A stretch of 64,000 bases of DNA from Pseudomonas lurida (GTDB lineage: Bacteria; Pseudomonadota; Gammaproteobacteria; Pseudomonadales; Pseudomonadaceae). Positions 1-9,601 of the stretch are shown in pieces. The stretch's first letter is position 1. Every line of letters starts with the position of its first letter. A program made the position numbers and the translations under genes. The stretch is taken from NCBI RefSeq assembly GCF_002563895.1, contig NZ_PDJB01000001.1, forward strand, positions 4,199,501-4,263,500. Reading direction: 5' to 3'. A model generated the notes under the pieces. It saw nothing but the letters and a program-made list of their open reading frames with translations. It was not told the origin of the DNA and searched no databases.

Positions 1-202
1 CATTCCAGCAGTAGGAATCACACCCCTACCCTTGCACGATTTTTCAATTCAAGTAAGGCACTCACTTCCTAAAAGCATGAAGTCCCTATCTGTAATACTT
101 GCAAGTAGGACTTCGTCAGCAACTTCCTAGTCCCGCCTCTGCTCTATTAAAACGCCCTGTTTCAAGGCATGATGTGCCCTCACATCAAGGACGATAAAAA
201 CT

Positions 203-1237
203 GTGAAACACACCCTCACCGCGCTACTGCTGGTTTGCCTGGCAACGCCTGTATTCGCCGATACCACCTCTATCGGCTTCAAGAACATCACCGTCGCCGA
301 TGCGCAGCGCCCTTTGCAAATGGTCGTCTGGTACCCCACCGCCACCACCACGACACCGGAGCTGATCCGCGATGACGCAGTGTTCTTCGGCGCCCTCGCG
401 GTGCCCGACGCGCCAGCAGAGAGCCGCGAACACCCCTTGGTGGTGCTGTCCCACGGCTACGGCGGTAACTGGGGCAATCAGGTATGGCTGGCCAGCGCCT
501 TGGCCCACGAGGGTTACATCGTGGCGGCGCTGAACCACCCCGGCACTACCAGCAAAGACCGCAGCCCCCAGGCTGCCGCGCAGTTGTGGGAACGGCCCAA
601 AGACGTGAGCCGGGCCATCGATGCAGTGATCGCCCAGCCGACGCAATTCGGTGCAGTCGCGAAAGGCCACATCGCCGTGGTGGGCCATTCCATCGGCGGC
701 TGGACCGCCATGGAAATCGCCGGTGCCCGTTTCGACCCGGACCTTTTCGCCCGGGACTGCAATGCCCATCCCAAGCTGGGCGGTTGCATCGGCTACCAGC
801 AGATAAAACCCGCCGAGACACCGACTGCGAAGGCCCAACTGGCCGCAGCCCTGCGCGACGTACGTGTCGGCGCCGTGGTGACATTGGACCTGGGTCTCTC
901 GCGCGGCCTCACCGACGCCAGCCTGGCCGCACTGCCGGTGCCGGTACTGGTGATCGCGGGCGGCGTACCCACGGAGGATATGGACCCCAACCTGGAGTCT
1001 GCCGACATGGTCCGGCGCCTGCCAAAAGCATCGACGCACTACGTAGAGATCACCGACGCCACGCACTTCAGCTTTATGTCGATCTGCAAGCCGGGCGGCA
1101 TGGCGTTGATCGAGGAAGACTCGCCAGGCGATGGCATGATCTGCCGGGATGGTGAGGGCGCGCGACCGAGGGCGGTTATTCAGCAGCAGGTGGTGGCGTT
1201 GATCGATGAATTTCTGGCGCGCTCCTTTCACCCTTGA
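203..1237 (+). CDS. Secreted alpha/beta hydrolase (dienelactone hydrolase / PAF-acetylhydrolase-like)
   Basis: A 344-residue protein with a hydrophobic N-terminal signal peptide (about residues 1-19, cut after VFA), so it is probably periplasmic or secreted. The start is GTG, preceded by AAGGA about 12 bases upstream. The fold is recognisable from the HG oxyanion motif (LSHGYGG, residues 82-88), the nucleophile elbow GHSIGG with Ser163, and a late catalytic His in DATHFS (His288). An extra segment with several Cys residues lies between nucleophile and His, as in PAF-acetylhydrolase-like dienelactone hydrolases. It probably hydrolyses an ester or lactone; the substrate cannot be read from the sequence. 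It stands alone, 42 bp upstream of the MocR gene on the same strand. Confidence 0.85.
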   Translation: MKHTLTALLLVCLATPVFADTTSIGFKNITVADAQRPLQMVVWYPTATTTTPELIRDDAVFFGALAVPDAPAESREHPLVVLSHGYGGNWGNQVWLASALAHEGYIVAALNHPGTTSKDRSPQAAAQLWERPKDVSRAIDAVIAQPTQFGAVAKGHIAVVGHSIGGWTAMEIAGARFDPDLFARDCNAHPKLGGCIGYQQIKPAETPTAKAQLAAALRDVRVGAVVTLDLGLSRGLTDASLAALPVPVLVIAGGVPTEDMDPNLESADMVRRLPKASTHYVEITDATHFSFMSICKPGGMALIEEDSPGDGMICRDGEGARPRAVIQQQVVALIDEFLARSFHP

Positions 1238-1279
1238 AGAAGGCGCAATCACCTGAAACATCGCGATGAAGCCCCCGGA

Positions 1280-2680
1280 GTGATCGTGGATACCCCCAAA
1301 GACGCCTCGTTCGCCTACCAAGCGGTGTATCGCTACCTCGTCGAGATGATCGAGGCCAGCCCTGCGCAAGGCGAGCAGAAGTTACCGTCGCTGCGCCAGT
1401 TGGCGCAGCGCCTCGGCGTGTCGGTATCGACGACCAAGTACGCCTACTCGCTGCTCGAGGATGAAGGCCGGGTTTACGCCAAGCCCAAGTTCGGCTACTT
1501 CACGCGTTGGGTGCCGGGGCCTTTATCGACTGGACACCCGCCGACCCTGCTCGACCAAGTCTTTGCCAGCGCCCGGCAGCCAGGCATGCTGGCCCTGAGC
1601 AGCGACGCCCCTGCGATGCTGCTCTCGCTGGAAAACCCGCTGCTGATGATCGAGCGGGAACTGGCGCGCCTTTACCCGCGTTCACTCAGCCCGCTCTATC
1701 TGCCGTTCGGTGAGCCAGAGTTGCGCGCGGCGTTGGCCGAGCACTACACCTGTTCCACTGCCAACTATTGGCAGGCCGACCAGGTGTACATCGGCGCGGA
1801 CCTGCACAGTGTGCTGGAGTTGTCGCTCAATGCCCTGGGGCTGGAGGGCACGGTGGCGCTGGTGGAATCGCCGTGCTCATGGGCGATCCTGCGCCAGTTG
1901 CAGGCGGCGCACATCCGCGTGATCGAAGTGCCCCTGGACGCCGACGGGCGCTTCGACCTGGTCGCGCTCGATGAACGGCTCAGGCAGGAGCCCATCCGCC
2001 TGGCGGTGCTGTCGTCGACCGTGAACATCCCCCATGGCAGCCGCATGCCAGCTGAGGATAAACAGCAGATCTGCCAGTGGCTCGCTGAGCGGGATATCTG
2101 GTTGTTCGAAAACGACACGTACGGCGAGTTGTACTTCACCCCCCAGCCGGCCCGCTACCGTGACTTTGCCGACCGGCAGAAACTGTTGGTGTTCTCGACC
2201 TTCGACAAGGTGATCGGCGCCGAGGCGCCCTACGGTTATGTGCTGTGCCGAGGGCATGGGCCACAGTTGCAGCGGTTGTTCATGAAGCGGGCGTTTCGAC
2301 TCTCGCCGATCCGCCAGAAAGCTATCGCAAAACTGTTCACCTCCCAGCGCATCGACCCGCATCTGCACAAGCTGCGGGCGGTGCTGCAAGCAAGCATGAC
2401 GCGTATGAACACCCTGCTGGACGAACACAGCCAGGGTACCTTCGAGGTGGTGATGCCCCAAGGCGGTGCGAGCTTCTGGCTGGAGGCCAAGCACCCGGTC
2501 GACATGCACCGGGTGTTCGAACGCCTGCTGGCCGAACGCATCGTCATCGCCCCCGGTGAGTTGTTCAGCCAGCAAGGCGCCTGGAAACAGCATGTGCGCC
2601 TGAGCTTTACCCTGGATTGGAGCAAGGACATCGCCCAGGCCGTGGAGCAACTAGCGCGGGCAATCCGTCACAGCCCGTAA
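1280..2680 (+). CDS. MocR-type (GntR/aminotransferase) transcriptional regulator
   Basis: A 466-residue PdxR/MocR-family regulator with a GTG start. Residues 10-75 form a GntR winged helix-turn-helix ([17 protein letters not shown] is the recognition region). The rest is a class I aminotransferase fold. Aminotransferase landmarks are present: N249 with P-H-G in the NPxG position, FENDTYGEL with Asp279 and Tyr281, and the PLP lysine in STFDKVIG (Lys310). Such proteins bind PLP as a sensor and control neighbouring metabolic genes. It ends 13 bp inside the convergent panB gene, so the two are tail to tail. The target is unknown; the upstream hydrolase is a candidate. Confidence 0.9.
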   Translation: MIVDTPKDASFAYQAVYRYLVEMIEASPAQGEQKLPSLRQLAQRLGVSVSTTKYAYSLLEDEGRVYAKPKFGYFTRWVPGPLSTGHPPTLLDQVFASARQPGMLALSSDAPAMLLSLENPLLMIERELARLYPRSLSPLYLPFGEPELRAALAEHYTCSTANYWQADQVYIGADLHSVLELSLNALGLEGTVALVESPCSWAILRQLQAAHIRVIEVPLDADGRFDLVALDERLRQEPIRLAVLSSTVNIPHGSRMPAEDKQQICQWLAERDIWLFENDTYGELYFTPQPARYRDFADRQKLLVFSTFDKVIGAEAPYGYVLCRGHGPQLQRLFMKRAFRLSPIRQKAIAKLFTSQRIDPHLHKLRAVLQASMTRMNTLLDEHSQGTFEVVMPQGGASFWLEAKHPVDMHRVFERLLAERIVIAPGELFSQQGAWKQHVRLSFTLDWSKDIAQAVEQLARAIRHSP

Positions 2681-3483
2681 CAGTGCCGCGCCTCAGGGAA
2701 GCGACCATGGCGCACGTCTTCGGCAAACCGCTCGCACGCGTCACGAATCACCGCGCCGACATCCGCGTACTGTTTGACGAAGCGCGGCAGGTGTTCGCCG
2801 CCCAGGCCCAGCACATCTTCAGTGACCAGCACTTGGCCGTCACAGGCCGGTGAAGCGCCAATGCCGATGGTGGGCATTGTCGAGTCGAGGGTGATCTGCC
2901 GCGCAACACCTTCAGCCACCCCTTCGAGCAACAGGCTGAACGCGCCCGCTTGCAGGTTGGCCCGAGCGTCCTCGACTATCACGGCGCCGGTTTCAGCGGT
3001 GAGGCCCTGGGCCTTGAAACCGCCCATCACATTGACGAACTGGGGCATCAACCCCACGTGAGCCATCACCGGAATACCGCGCGCCACCAGAAACTCGACG
3101 GTGCCCGCCAACGCCTGGTTGGCTTCCAGCTTGACGGCGTCGCAACCGGTGCGCGCCAGTACCTGGGCGCAGTTGCGGAAGGCCTGCTCGTTGGATTCCT
3201 GATAACTGCCGAACGGCATGTCGGCGATGACACAGGCCAGGTGCGTGCTATCGACCACCGCCCGGGTGTGGCCGATGATTTCTTCGAGTTGCATGCTCAA
3301 CGTCGAAGGCCGGCCATAACCGACCATGGCCGTGGAATCGCCCACCAGGATGAAGTCGACCAACGGATCGATCAGCTTGGCGATGGCGCTGGAGTAAGCC
3401 GTCAGGGAGACGATCTTCTGCTGGCCCTTCATGGCGACCAGTTGCGGGACAGTCATGCGCTTGGTGCGGGTATGGATGCTCAT
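2668..3483 (-). CDS. panB: 3-methyl-2-oxobutanoate hydroxymethyltransferase (ketopantoate synthase paralogue)
   Basis: A 271-residue PanB-family TIM barrel that transfers a hydroxymethyl group from 5,10-methylene-THF to alpha-ketoisovalerate, the first step of pantothenate synthesis. Landmarks are the LVGDSTAMV metal-binding loop, HVGLMPQ, the LLLEGV strand and the IGIGAS...CDGQVLV C-terminal signature. Several positions differ from usual PanB ([11 protein letters not shown] in place of VGDSLGMV, HVGLMPQ in place of HVGLTPQ). No panC follows, so this is likely a second, divergent copy beside a canonical panB-panC elsewhere. A GGAAG Shine-Dalgarno precedes the ATG. The 3' end overlaps the MocR gene. 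Confidence 0.85.
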   Translation of the reverse strand: MSIHTRTKRMTVPQLVAMKGQQKIVSLTAYSSAIAKLIDPLVDFILVGDSTAMVGYGRPSTLSMQLEEIIGHTRAVVDSTHLACVIADMPFGSYQESNEQAFRNCAQVLARTGCDAVKLEANQALAGTVEFLVARGIPVMAHVGLMPQFVNVMGGFKAQGLTAETGAVIVEDARANLQAGAFSLLLEGVAEGVARQITLDSTMPTIGIGASPACDGQVLVTEDVLGLGGEHLPRFVKQYADVGAVIRDACERFAEDVRHGRFPEARHCYGL

Positions 3484-3633
3484 CAGTGTCTTCCGTTATG
3501 CGCTGGAGGACCCGATTATTGGTGAAAGCAACGGCGATTCAATGCACAGATTGGCGCTAAAAAGCGACCCAGGGGACGGCGTCGGATTTTAAGCTGGTAT
3601 CATCCCGAGCCTGAACAACCCGGGTAGAAAGAC

Positions 3634-3795
3634 ATGAATCGCCAGAAAAAACTGCAGCAGCTCTTCAAGGCCAAAGCCAAGAAGGCCAGCGCCAAATTGG
3701 CGCCGAAGAAAAAGGATACGTACATCAGCAAGGCAGATCGGGAAAGGCTGGCGGCCGAAGCGGCCCAGGCGCCCAGCCTTCCACCTGAAAGCTGA
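3634..3795 (+). CDS. Small basic DUF2986-family protein
   Basis: A 53-residue, Lys- and Ala-rich protein starting MNRQKKLQQLFKAKAKKA. The arrangement of a basic helix, a KLAPKKKDTYISKADRERL core and a short acidic-to-proline tail matches my recollection of DUF2986, a small conserved family of Pseudomonas and Shewanella with unknown function. No membrane segment or cysteines are present; the charge suggests nucleic-acid or ribosome association, which is inference. It lies between divergent panB and the convergent YeeE/YedE gene, with a one-base gap to the latter's stop codon. Confidence 0.7.
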   Translation: MNRQKKLQQLFKAKAKKASAKLAPKKKDTYISKADRERLAAEAAQAPSLPPES

Positions 3796-3796
3796 T

Positions 3797-5005
3797 TCAG
3801 CAACCGCTCAGCGCCACCTGCGGTCGCTCGCCCGCAAAGAAGAACGGCCGCAGACGCACGCCAACGCTGTTGCCGATAAACGCCGCCACCAGCCATACCC
3901 AGCCATGCAGGCTGCCCGAGGCGATGCCGCTGAAATACGCGCCGATGTTGCAGCCGTAGGCCAGGCGCGAGCCATAGCCGAGCAACAGGCCGCCGATTAC
4001 CGCCGCCACCAGCGAGCGCGCTGGAATTTTCAGGCTGGGGGCAAATCGCCCGGCCAGGCCGGCCGCCAACAGCGCACCGAGGACGATGCCGATGTCCATC
4101 ACACTGGTGATGTCTTCCCACACCGGTGCGGCCAGGGCCTTGGCGTTGCCCGGCATCTGCCAGAACGCCCAGCTGGCCACGTCTACACCCAGGCCGCTCG
4201 CAACCTTGGCACCCCACAAGGCGAACGCTGAAGTAATGCCCCACGGCCGCCCCGCCAATGCCAGGGTGGCGTAGTTAAGCAAAGCCAAGCCGATGGCGCC
4301 CCACACCAATGGCCACGGCCCGCGCAGGAAGCGGCGCACGCCTTGGTGCTCGCTTTTTACACCCTCTTCCAGCTGACCGTGGCGGCCCTTCTCCAGGCGA
4401 ACCGTCACCAGCGCAATGATCGCGAACACCGCCAGGCTCAAGCCCAACGCCGGCACCACGCCGAAACTCTTGACGATGGACACTGCCGGGAAGGCCGGGA
4501 GCGCGAACCACCAATCCACGTGGTGCGTGGCAATCAACGACCCGCAGATAAAGAACAACAGCGTCACCAGCATGCGCGCATTACCGCCGCCCACGGTGAA
4601 CAGCGTGCCCGACGCACAACCGCCGCCCAGTTGCATGCCGATCCCGAAAATGAACGCCCCGAACACCACCGACACCCCGGCCGGCGCCACCAACCCGACC
4701 ACTGGCTGCCCGAATAACGTGCCCGCCCCCAACGCCGGGAAGAACAGCAGCACCGCCACCGCCAGCATCACCATCTGCGCGCGCAGGCCGGCGCCGCGCC
4801 GATCATTGATGAAGACGCGCCACGCCGAGGTGAACCCGAAGGCGGCGTGGTAAAGGGTCAAGCCCAGCGCGGCGCCAACCACCAGCAATAGCACCTGGCG
4901 CGAGCCGACCATGTTTTGCAGGAACAGGGCGCCAAGCACCAGGATGATAAAGGCCACCAGCGGCGCGACAGGCTTGCGCGCGGGGGTGAGAGAAAGAGTG
5001 CTCAT
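3797..5005 (-). CDS. YeeE/YedE family membrane protein (sulfur-compound transport)
   Basis: A 402-residue integral membrane protein with about ten hydrophobic segments arranged as two similar halves. Each half carries the family's Gly/Cys-rich motif: first half GMQLGGGCASGTLFTVGGG, second half YGSRLAYGCNIGAYFSG. The conserved Cys in each motif lies in the path used by the thiosulfate transporter YeeE/TsuA, so uptake of thiosulfate or a related sulfur species is plausible. No TusA-like or sulfurtransferase gene is adjacent, which leaves the substrate open. It is convergent with the DUF2986 gene. Its 5' end is followed by the REPIN array. Confidence 0.85.
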   Translation of the reverse strand: MSTLSLTPARKPVAPLVAFIILVLGALFLQNMVGSRQVLLLVVGAALGLTLYHAAFGFTSAWRVFINDRRGAGLRAQMVMLAVAVLLFFPALGAGTLFGQPVVGLVAPAGVSVVFGAFIFGIGMQLGGGCASGTLFTVGGGNARMLVTLLFFICGSLIATHHVDWWFALPAFPAVSIVKSFGVVPALGLSLAVFAIIALVTVRLEKGRHGQLEEGVKSEHQGVRRFLRGPWPLVWGAIGLALLNYATLALAGRPWGITSAFALWGAKVASGLGVDVASWAFWQMPGNAKALAAPVWEDITSVMDIGIVLGALLAAGLAGRFAPSLKIPARSLVAAVIGGLLLGYGSRLAYGCNIGAYFSGIASGSLHGWVWLVAAFIGNSVGVRLRPFFFAGERPQVALSGC

Positions 5006-5084
5006 GGAGTATCTCGGGCAGTTTGAATGGGTTGGTTGCGAGTGGGCGAGTATACCCCGTGGGGCGAAATACAGTGTGGGGGCC

Positions 5085-6290
5085 GGCGAGGCTGCGATGG
5101 CGGTGTGTCAGGCGATGGAAAGGCCAGCCGTGCCGCCGCCTTCGCAGCCTCGCTGGGGCTCGACAGCTCCCACAGTTGATCTTCGTTGTGGCTCAAATTT
5201 CGGTCTACAAAGCAGATCCCTTGTGGGAGCTGTCGAACTTTGGCGAGGCTGCGATTACGGCGTGTCAGGCAATGGAAAGGCCAGCCGTGCCGCCGCCTTC
5301 GCAGCCTCGCTGGGGCTCGACAGCTCCCACAGTTGATCTTCGTCGTGGCTCAAATTTCTGTCTACAAAGCAGACCCCTTGTGGGAGCTGTCGAGCTTTGG
5401 CGAGGCTGCGATGGCGGTGGGTCAGGCGATGGAAAGGCCAGCCGTGCCGCCGCCTTCGCAGCCTCGCTGGGGCTCGACAGCTCCCACAGTTGATCTTCGT
5501 CGTGGCTCAAATTTCTGTCTACAAAGCAGATCCCTTGTGGGAGCTGTCGAGCTTTGGCGAGGCTGCGATTACGGTGTGTCAGGCAATGGAAAGGCCAGCC
5601 GTGCCGCCGCCTTCGCAGCCTCGCTGGGGCTCGACAGCTCCCACAGTTGATCTTCGTCGTGGCTCAAATTTCTGTCTACAAAGCAGACCCTTTGTGGGAG
5701 CTGTCGAGCTTTAGCGAGGCTGCGAAGGCGGTGGGTCAGGCGATGGAAAGGCTAGCCGTGCCGCCGCCTTCGCAGCCTCGCTGGGGCTCGACAGCTCCCA
5801 CAGTTGATCTTTGTCGTGGCTCAAATTTCTGTCTACAAAGCAGATCCCTTGTGGGAGCTGTCGAGCTTTGGCGAGGCTGCGAAGGCGGTGTGTCAGGCAA
5901 TGGAAAGGCCAGCCGTGCCGCAGCCTTCGCAGCCTCGCTGGGGCTCGACAGCTCCCACAGTTGATCTTCGTTGTGGCTCAAATTTCCATCTACAAAGCAG
6001 ATCCCTTGTGGGAGCTGTCGAGCTTTAGCGAGGCTGCGATGGCGGTGGGTCAGGCGATGGAAAGGCTAGCCGTGCCGCCGCCTTCGCAGCCTCGCTGGGG
6101 CTCGACAGCTCCCACAGTTGATCTTTGTCGTGGCTCAAATTTCTGTCTACAAAGCAGATCCCTTGTGGGAGCTGTCGAGCTTTGGCGAGGCTGCGATGGC
6201 GGTAGGTCAGGCAATGTAAATGCCGGCGGTGCCGCCTTCGCAGCCTCGCTGGGGCTCGACAACGCCCACATTGATCTTCACTGTGGTGGG
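5085..6290. repeat. Tandem REPIN array, 157-bp unit, seven full copies plus a degenerate eighth
   Basis: Units begin with the same (g/a)GCGAGGCTGCG string at 5085, 5242, 5399, 5556, 5713, 5870, 6027 and 6184: an exact 157-bp step every time. Each unit contains two inverted REP arms. The left arm reads TTGTGGGAGCTGTCGAG and the right arm CTCGACAGCTCCCACAG, facing each other across about 70 bp, with about 45 bp of spacer between successive pairs (GTGGCTCAAATTTCTGTC region). Paired inverted REPs are REPINs, mobile in trans through RAYT transposases. The last copy decays after 6260 (CTCGACAACGCCCACA). 157 is not a multiple of three, so apparent reading frames here are artefacts. Confidence 0.95.
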
Positions 6291-6366
6291 TAGCTGCGCC
6301 TGCCGCGCTATGCACCCAGGCATTGTGCAAATCGTTCCGTCGGCTTGAGGAGTCCCCGATACAACC

Positions 6367-7635
6367 ATGAGTTTCCTCGGCACCTTCCGCTCCCTGCGAA
6401 GCCCCAATTACCGCATCTGGGCCGCCGGTGCACTGGTTTCCAATATCGGCACCTGGATGCAACGCACCGCCCAGGATTGGTTGGTGCTGACCCAGCTCAC
6501 TGCGCACAACGCCGCCGCTGTCGGCATCGTCATGTCGTTGCAGTTCGGGCCGCAACTGCTGTTGCTGCCGTGGACCGGCTTTGCCGCCGACCACTATGAC
6601 CAGCGCAAACTGCTGATCGTGACCCAGGCGGTCATGGGCCTGCTGGCACTGACGTTGGGGGTGTTTACCATCACCGGGTTCGTCGAGCTGTGGCATGTGT
6701 ATGTGTTCGCGTTTCTGTCCGGCTGCGCCTCGGCATTCGATGCACCGGTGCGGCAGATCTTCGTCGCGGAGTTGGTCGGCGAGAAGGACTTGTCCAACGC
6801 CATCGCGCTCAACTCCACCTCGTTCAATATGGCCCGCATGATCGGCCCGGCGGTGGCCGGCCTGACGATCGCATCGGTAGGCACCGGCTGGGCGTTCCTG
6901 CTCAATGGCAGCAGTTTCTTTGCGGTGCTGGCTTCGCTGTTTTTGCTGCGGGTCTCGGGGCAGCACGCCAAGGTCCGCGCCTTGCGCACCAAGGGCAGCC
7001 TCACCGAAGGGTTGCGATATGTGTGGGCGCGACCGGACTTGAAGGCGATCCTGCTGATGCTGTTCCTGATTGGCACCTTCGGCATGAACTTCCCGATCTT
7101 CATCTCGACCATGGCGGTCCGCGTGTTCGATACCGATGCGCGCGGCTACGGCCTGCTGTCCTCGACGCTGGCCATCGGCACTATCGCCGGCGCACTGATC
7201 GCGGCTGGCCGTGAACGCCCACAGTTCAGCTCGCTGCTCAACGGTGCGGCGATATTCGGGATTGGCTGCACCTTGGCAGCCCTGGCGCCGAACTACTGGC
7301 TGTTCGCGGTGGCGCTGGTGATCATCGGCGTGGGTGCCATGACCTTCAGCAACACCACCAACAGCCTGATGCAGCTCACGACCGAGCCGGCGATGCGCGG
7401 CCGAGTGATCGCCCTGCGCGTGGGCGTGGCCCTGGGTGGAACGCCGATCGGTGCGCCGATTGTCGGTTGGGTCGCTGACCACCTGGGGCCACGTTGGGCG
7501 CTGGGGGTGGGTGCGTTGGCAGGGATACTTGCCGTGGGGGTGGCGCTCTATACCCTCAAGCGCCAACTGGATCGACCCGCCTCGATCATGTCCGCCCCAC
7601 CGAACCCGAAACCGGAAGATCCCCCAACAACTTGA
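6367..7635 (+). CDS. MFS transporter, EntS/DUF894-like exporter
   Basis: A 422-residue major facilitator with about twelve membrane segments. The start SFLGTFRSLRSPNYRIWAAG is typical of the EntS-like (enterobactin exporter, DUF894) subgroup, as is DHYDQRKLLIVTQ after helix 2 and FDAPVRQIFVAELVG in helix 4-5. It probably exports a small molecule such as a siderophore or drug; no biosynthetic genes are nearby to name it. The last 50 bp overlap the convergent nuclease gene. The region upstream is the end of the REPIN array, so promoter elements must lie between 6260 and 6366. Confidence 0.88.
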   Translation: MSFLGTFRSLRSPNYRIWAAGALVSNIGTWMQRTAQDWLVLTQLTAHNAAAVGIVMSLQFGPQLLLLPWTGFAADHYDQRKLLIVTQAVMGLLALTLGVFTITGFVELWHVYVFAFLSGCASAFDAPVRQIFVAELVGEKDLSNAIALNSTSFNMARMIGPAVAGLTIASVGTGWAFLLNGSSFFAVLASLFLLRVSGQHAKVRALRTKGSLTEGLRYVWARPDLKAILLMLFLIGTFGMNFPIFISTMAVRVFDTDARGYGLLSSTLAIGTIAGALIAAGRERPQFSSLLNGAAIFGIGCTLAALAPNYWLFAVALVIIGVGAMTFSNTTNSLMQLTTEPAMRGRVIALRVGVALGGTPIGAPIVGWVADHLGPRWALGVGALAGILAVGVALYTLKRQLDRPASIMSAPPNPKPEDPPTT

Positions 7636-8383
7636 GCCCGGTGCTCTTCACAAAGGTGTCGTAGTCCATCGGTTTCTGGATCCGCGTCTCGGCGTTGGGC
7701 AGCACATACGCCCAGGCACGCTTGCTTGAGGCGTCATACACCAGCTTGAACAGGCGCGTCGGCACCCAGACCTTGTTGTCGCCGATGGTGCCGTAGCCGG
7801 CATCGAACAGCGGGCCGGTGAACACATACACATCCCCCCCCGCACGCTTGGCGAATTTGCGCACGTCGGCCTCGACTTTGCTCCAGACCTTGCGGTTGTT
7901 GGTGGGGTCTTGCGGCACCATGTTCGACAGCGCGAAGGACTGGGCCATGGCATGGGCGTTCGGCGCATCGGCAGCCGGGGCCTGGTGGCCGCGGTCCACG
8001 GCCGGGTGCTGGCTGCGGTAGTCACTCAGCTCCGCACGCCCAGCCTTGGGGATGCGAGGGTCGGGGTAGAACTGGTTGGTGCGCTCTTCGCCTTTGGCGT
8101 CTTTCAACTGCGCGGCATTCAGGCGCTCGACCACCACCAGCGGTGTCTTGCTGGTTTGCGAGTACAGCACCGCAAAGGTGTCGGAACACAGGGCCAGGGG
8201 TTTCATCGACGCCGGGACGGTGGCTGTGTTGATCGGGGTGGTAGCGGGGAAAAGTTGGGCGCAACCGTCGAACGAGCTGCGTTGTTGCGTGGGGGTGTAG
8301 GGATTGGCCAGGCTGCGTGCGTCTACAGCGGTGGAAAGCAAAACAAGGGCCGACAGCCCGACTGCAATATTGCGTAGGTACAT
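7586..8383 (-). CDS. Secreted DNA/RNA non-specific endonuclease (NUC1 family)
   Basis: A 265-residue protein with an N-terminal signal peptide (about residues 1-22, AVDARS at the cleavage region). The DRGH motif (residues 130-133) contains the general-base His133 of the beta-beta-alpha metal nucleases related to Serratia nuclease. The downstream SNMVPQ segment supplies the metal-binding Asn. It probably degrades extracellular or periplasmic nucleic acid, for nutrition or biofilm turnover. The 3' end overlaps the MFS gene by 50 bp in convergent orientation. Confidence 0.88.
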   Translation of the reverse strand: MYLRNIAVGLSALVLLSTAVDARSLANPYTPTQQRSSFDGCAQLFPATTPINTATVPASMKPLALCSDTFAVLYSQTSKTPLVVVERLNAAQLKDAKGEERTNQFYPDPRIPKAGRAELSDYRSQHPAVDRGHQAPAADAPNAHAMAQSFALSNMVPQDPTNNRKVWSKVEADVRKFAKRAGGDVYVFTGPLFDAGYGTIGDNKVWVPTRLFKLVYDASSKRAWAYVLPNAETRIQKPMDYDTFVKSTGLKLLGDLPVSGSVGRT

Positions 8384-8539
8384 GCGTTAGATCTTATGGT
8401 GAGGGTAAACGGACAAGCGCGAATGTTCGTGCGGGGCCTATGACCCTTATAGGGCTGTTTGGTGCCGCAAGGCTCACGGATAAGGTTGAACCTCTCCTAC
8501 ACGAAGGGGCTCAGAACCCTACATCCTCGGGAGAACATT

Positions 8540-9601
8540 ATGACCCAGACAGCCCTAGTCGTTGGCGCCAGCGGCATCGTTGGCAGCGCCATCACCCAGT
8601 TACTGCTCGATAATCAGTGGCAAGTCGCCGCGCTGTCCCGTAGCCCGTCCCAAGTGCCCGGCGTGATCCCGGTAGCCGCCGACCTGCAAGACCCGGCGTC
8701 TGTACAGCAGGCACTGGCCGAGTTGAAACCCTCGCATGTGTTTATCACCACCTGGTCACGCCAGGCCACGGAGGCCGAGAACATCCGCGTCAACGCCGCG
8801 ATGGTGCGCAACGTGCTGGACGCGGTGCGCCCCGCCAGCAGCGTGCAGCATGTGGCGCTGGTCACCGGTTTGAAGCACTACCTCGGCCCCTTCGAGAACT
8901 ATGGCAAGGGCAGCCTGCCGCAAACCCCGTTCCGCGAAGAACAAGGCCGTCTGGACGTGGAGAATTTCTACTATGCCCAGGAGGACGAGGTGTTCGCTGC
9001 GGCCGAGAAAGATGGGTTCACCTGGAGCGTGCACCGCCCGCACACCGTCACCGGCGTGGCCGTGGGCAATGCGATGAACATGGCGACCACCCTCGCCGTC
9101 TACGCCAGCGTGTGCAAACACACCGGGCGCCCGTTCGTGTTTCCAGGCTCCCGCGTGCAATGGGACAGCCTCACCGACATGACCGATGCGCGGCAATTGG
9201 CCAAGCAACAGCTGTGGGCGGCCACCACACCGGCGGCCGCCAACCAGGCGTTCAACATCACCAATGGCGATGTATTCCGCTGGCAATGGATGTGGGGGCA
9301 GATTGCGGATTATTTTGGCCTTGCGCCGGCAGAGTTCCCCGCCGCGCCCGCCCCGCTCGAACGCCAGATGGCCGACGACCAGGCCATCTGGCGCCAGATC
9401 GCGGCGCAACACGGGCTGAAAGAAGCGGACATCAGCCGGCTCATCTCGCCGTGGCACACCGACGCCGACCTGGGACGGCCGATCGAGGTCGTCACCGATA
9501 TGTCCAAGAGCCGCAAGCTGGGCTTCACCGCCTACCAGGCCAGCGACCAGGCCTTTTTCGACGTGTTCGATCAGTTGCGTGATGCGCGGCTGATTCCTTA
9601 A
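8540..9601 (+). CDS. NAD(P)-dependent SDR, progesterone 5-beta-reductase-like
   Basis: A 353-residue atypical short-chain dehydrogenase. The Rossmann motif GASGIVGS lies at residues 9-16 and the family signature NFYYAQED follows near residue 140, as in plant P5betaR/iridoid-synthase-like enzymes (SDR75 type) that are also common in Pseudomonas. These reduce activated enones. An upstream in-frame codon exists, but ATG at 8540 has a clear GGGAG Shine-Dalgarno, so I use it. The stop overlaps the convergent kinase gene by four bases. Substrate unknown. Confidence 0.85.
   Translation: MTQTALVVGASGIVGSAITQLLLDNQWQVAALSRSPSQVPGVIPVAADLQDPASVQQALAELKPSHVFITTWSRQATEAENIRVNAAMVRNVLDAVRPASSVQHVALVTGLKHYLGPFENYGKGSLPQTPFREEQGRLDVENFYYAQEDEVFAAAEKDGFTWSVHRPHTVTGVAVGNAMNMATTLAVYASVCKHTGRPFVFPGSRVQWDSLTDMTDARQLAKQQLWAATTPAAANQAFNITNGDVFRWQWMWGQIADYFGLAPAEFPAAPAPLERQMADDQAIWRQIAAQHGLKEADISRLISPWHTDADLGRPIEVVTDMSKSRKLGFTAYQASDQAFFDVFDQLRDARLIP

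Noticed and set aside
224-1369. Long minus-strand open frame opposite the hydrolase gene
   Set aside because: It is a GC-driven shadow: the plus strand has a signal peptide, catalytic motifs and a good start, and the antisense frame has no recognisable features.
5010-6290. Many overlapping small reading frames
   Set aside because: All are products of a 157-bp repeat, which is not a multiple of three and so recreates the same peptide in changing frames.
5085-6290. Possible CRISPR array
   Set aside because: Units are 157 bp long, almost identical throughout and lack short repeats with unique spacers; each unit is a REP pair.
6025-7566. 513-codon minus-strand frame across the REPIN end and the MFS gene
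   Set aside because: It reads through repeats and antisense of a clear MFS transporter; composition is His/Arg/Gln-rich as in other antisense frames.
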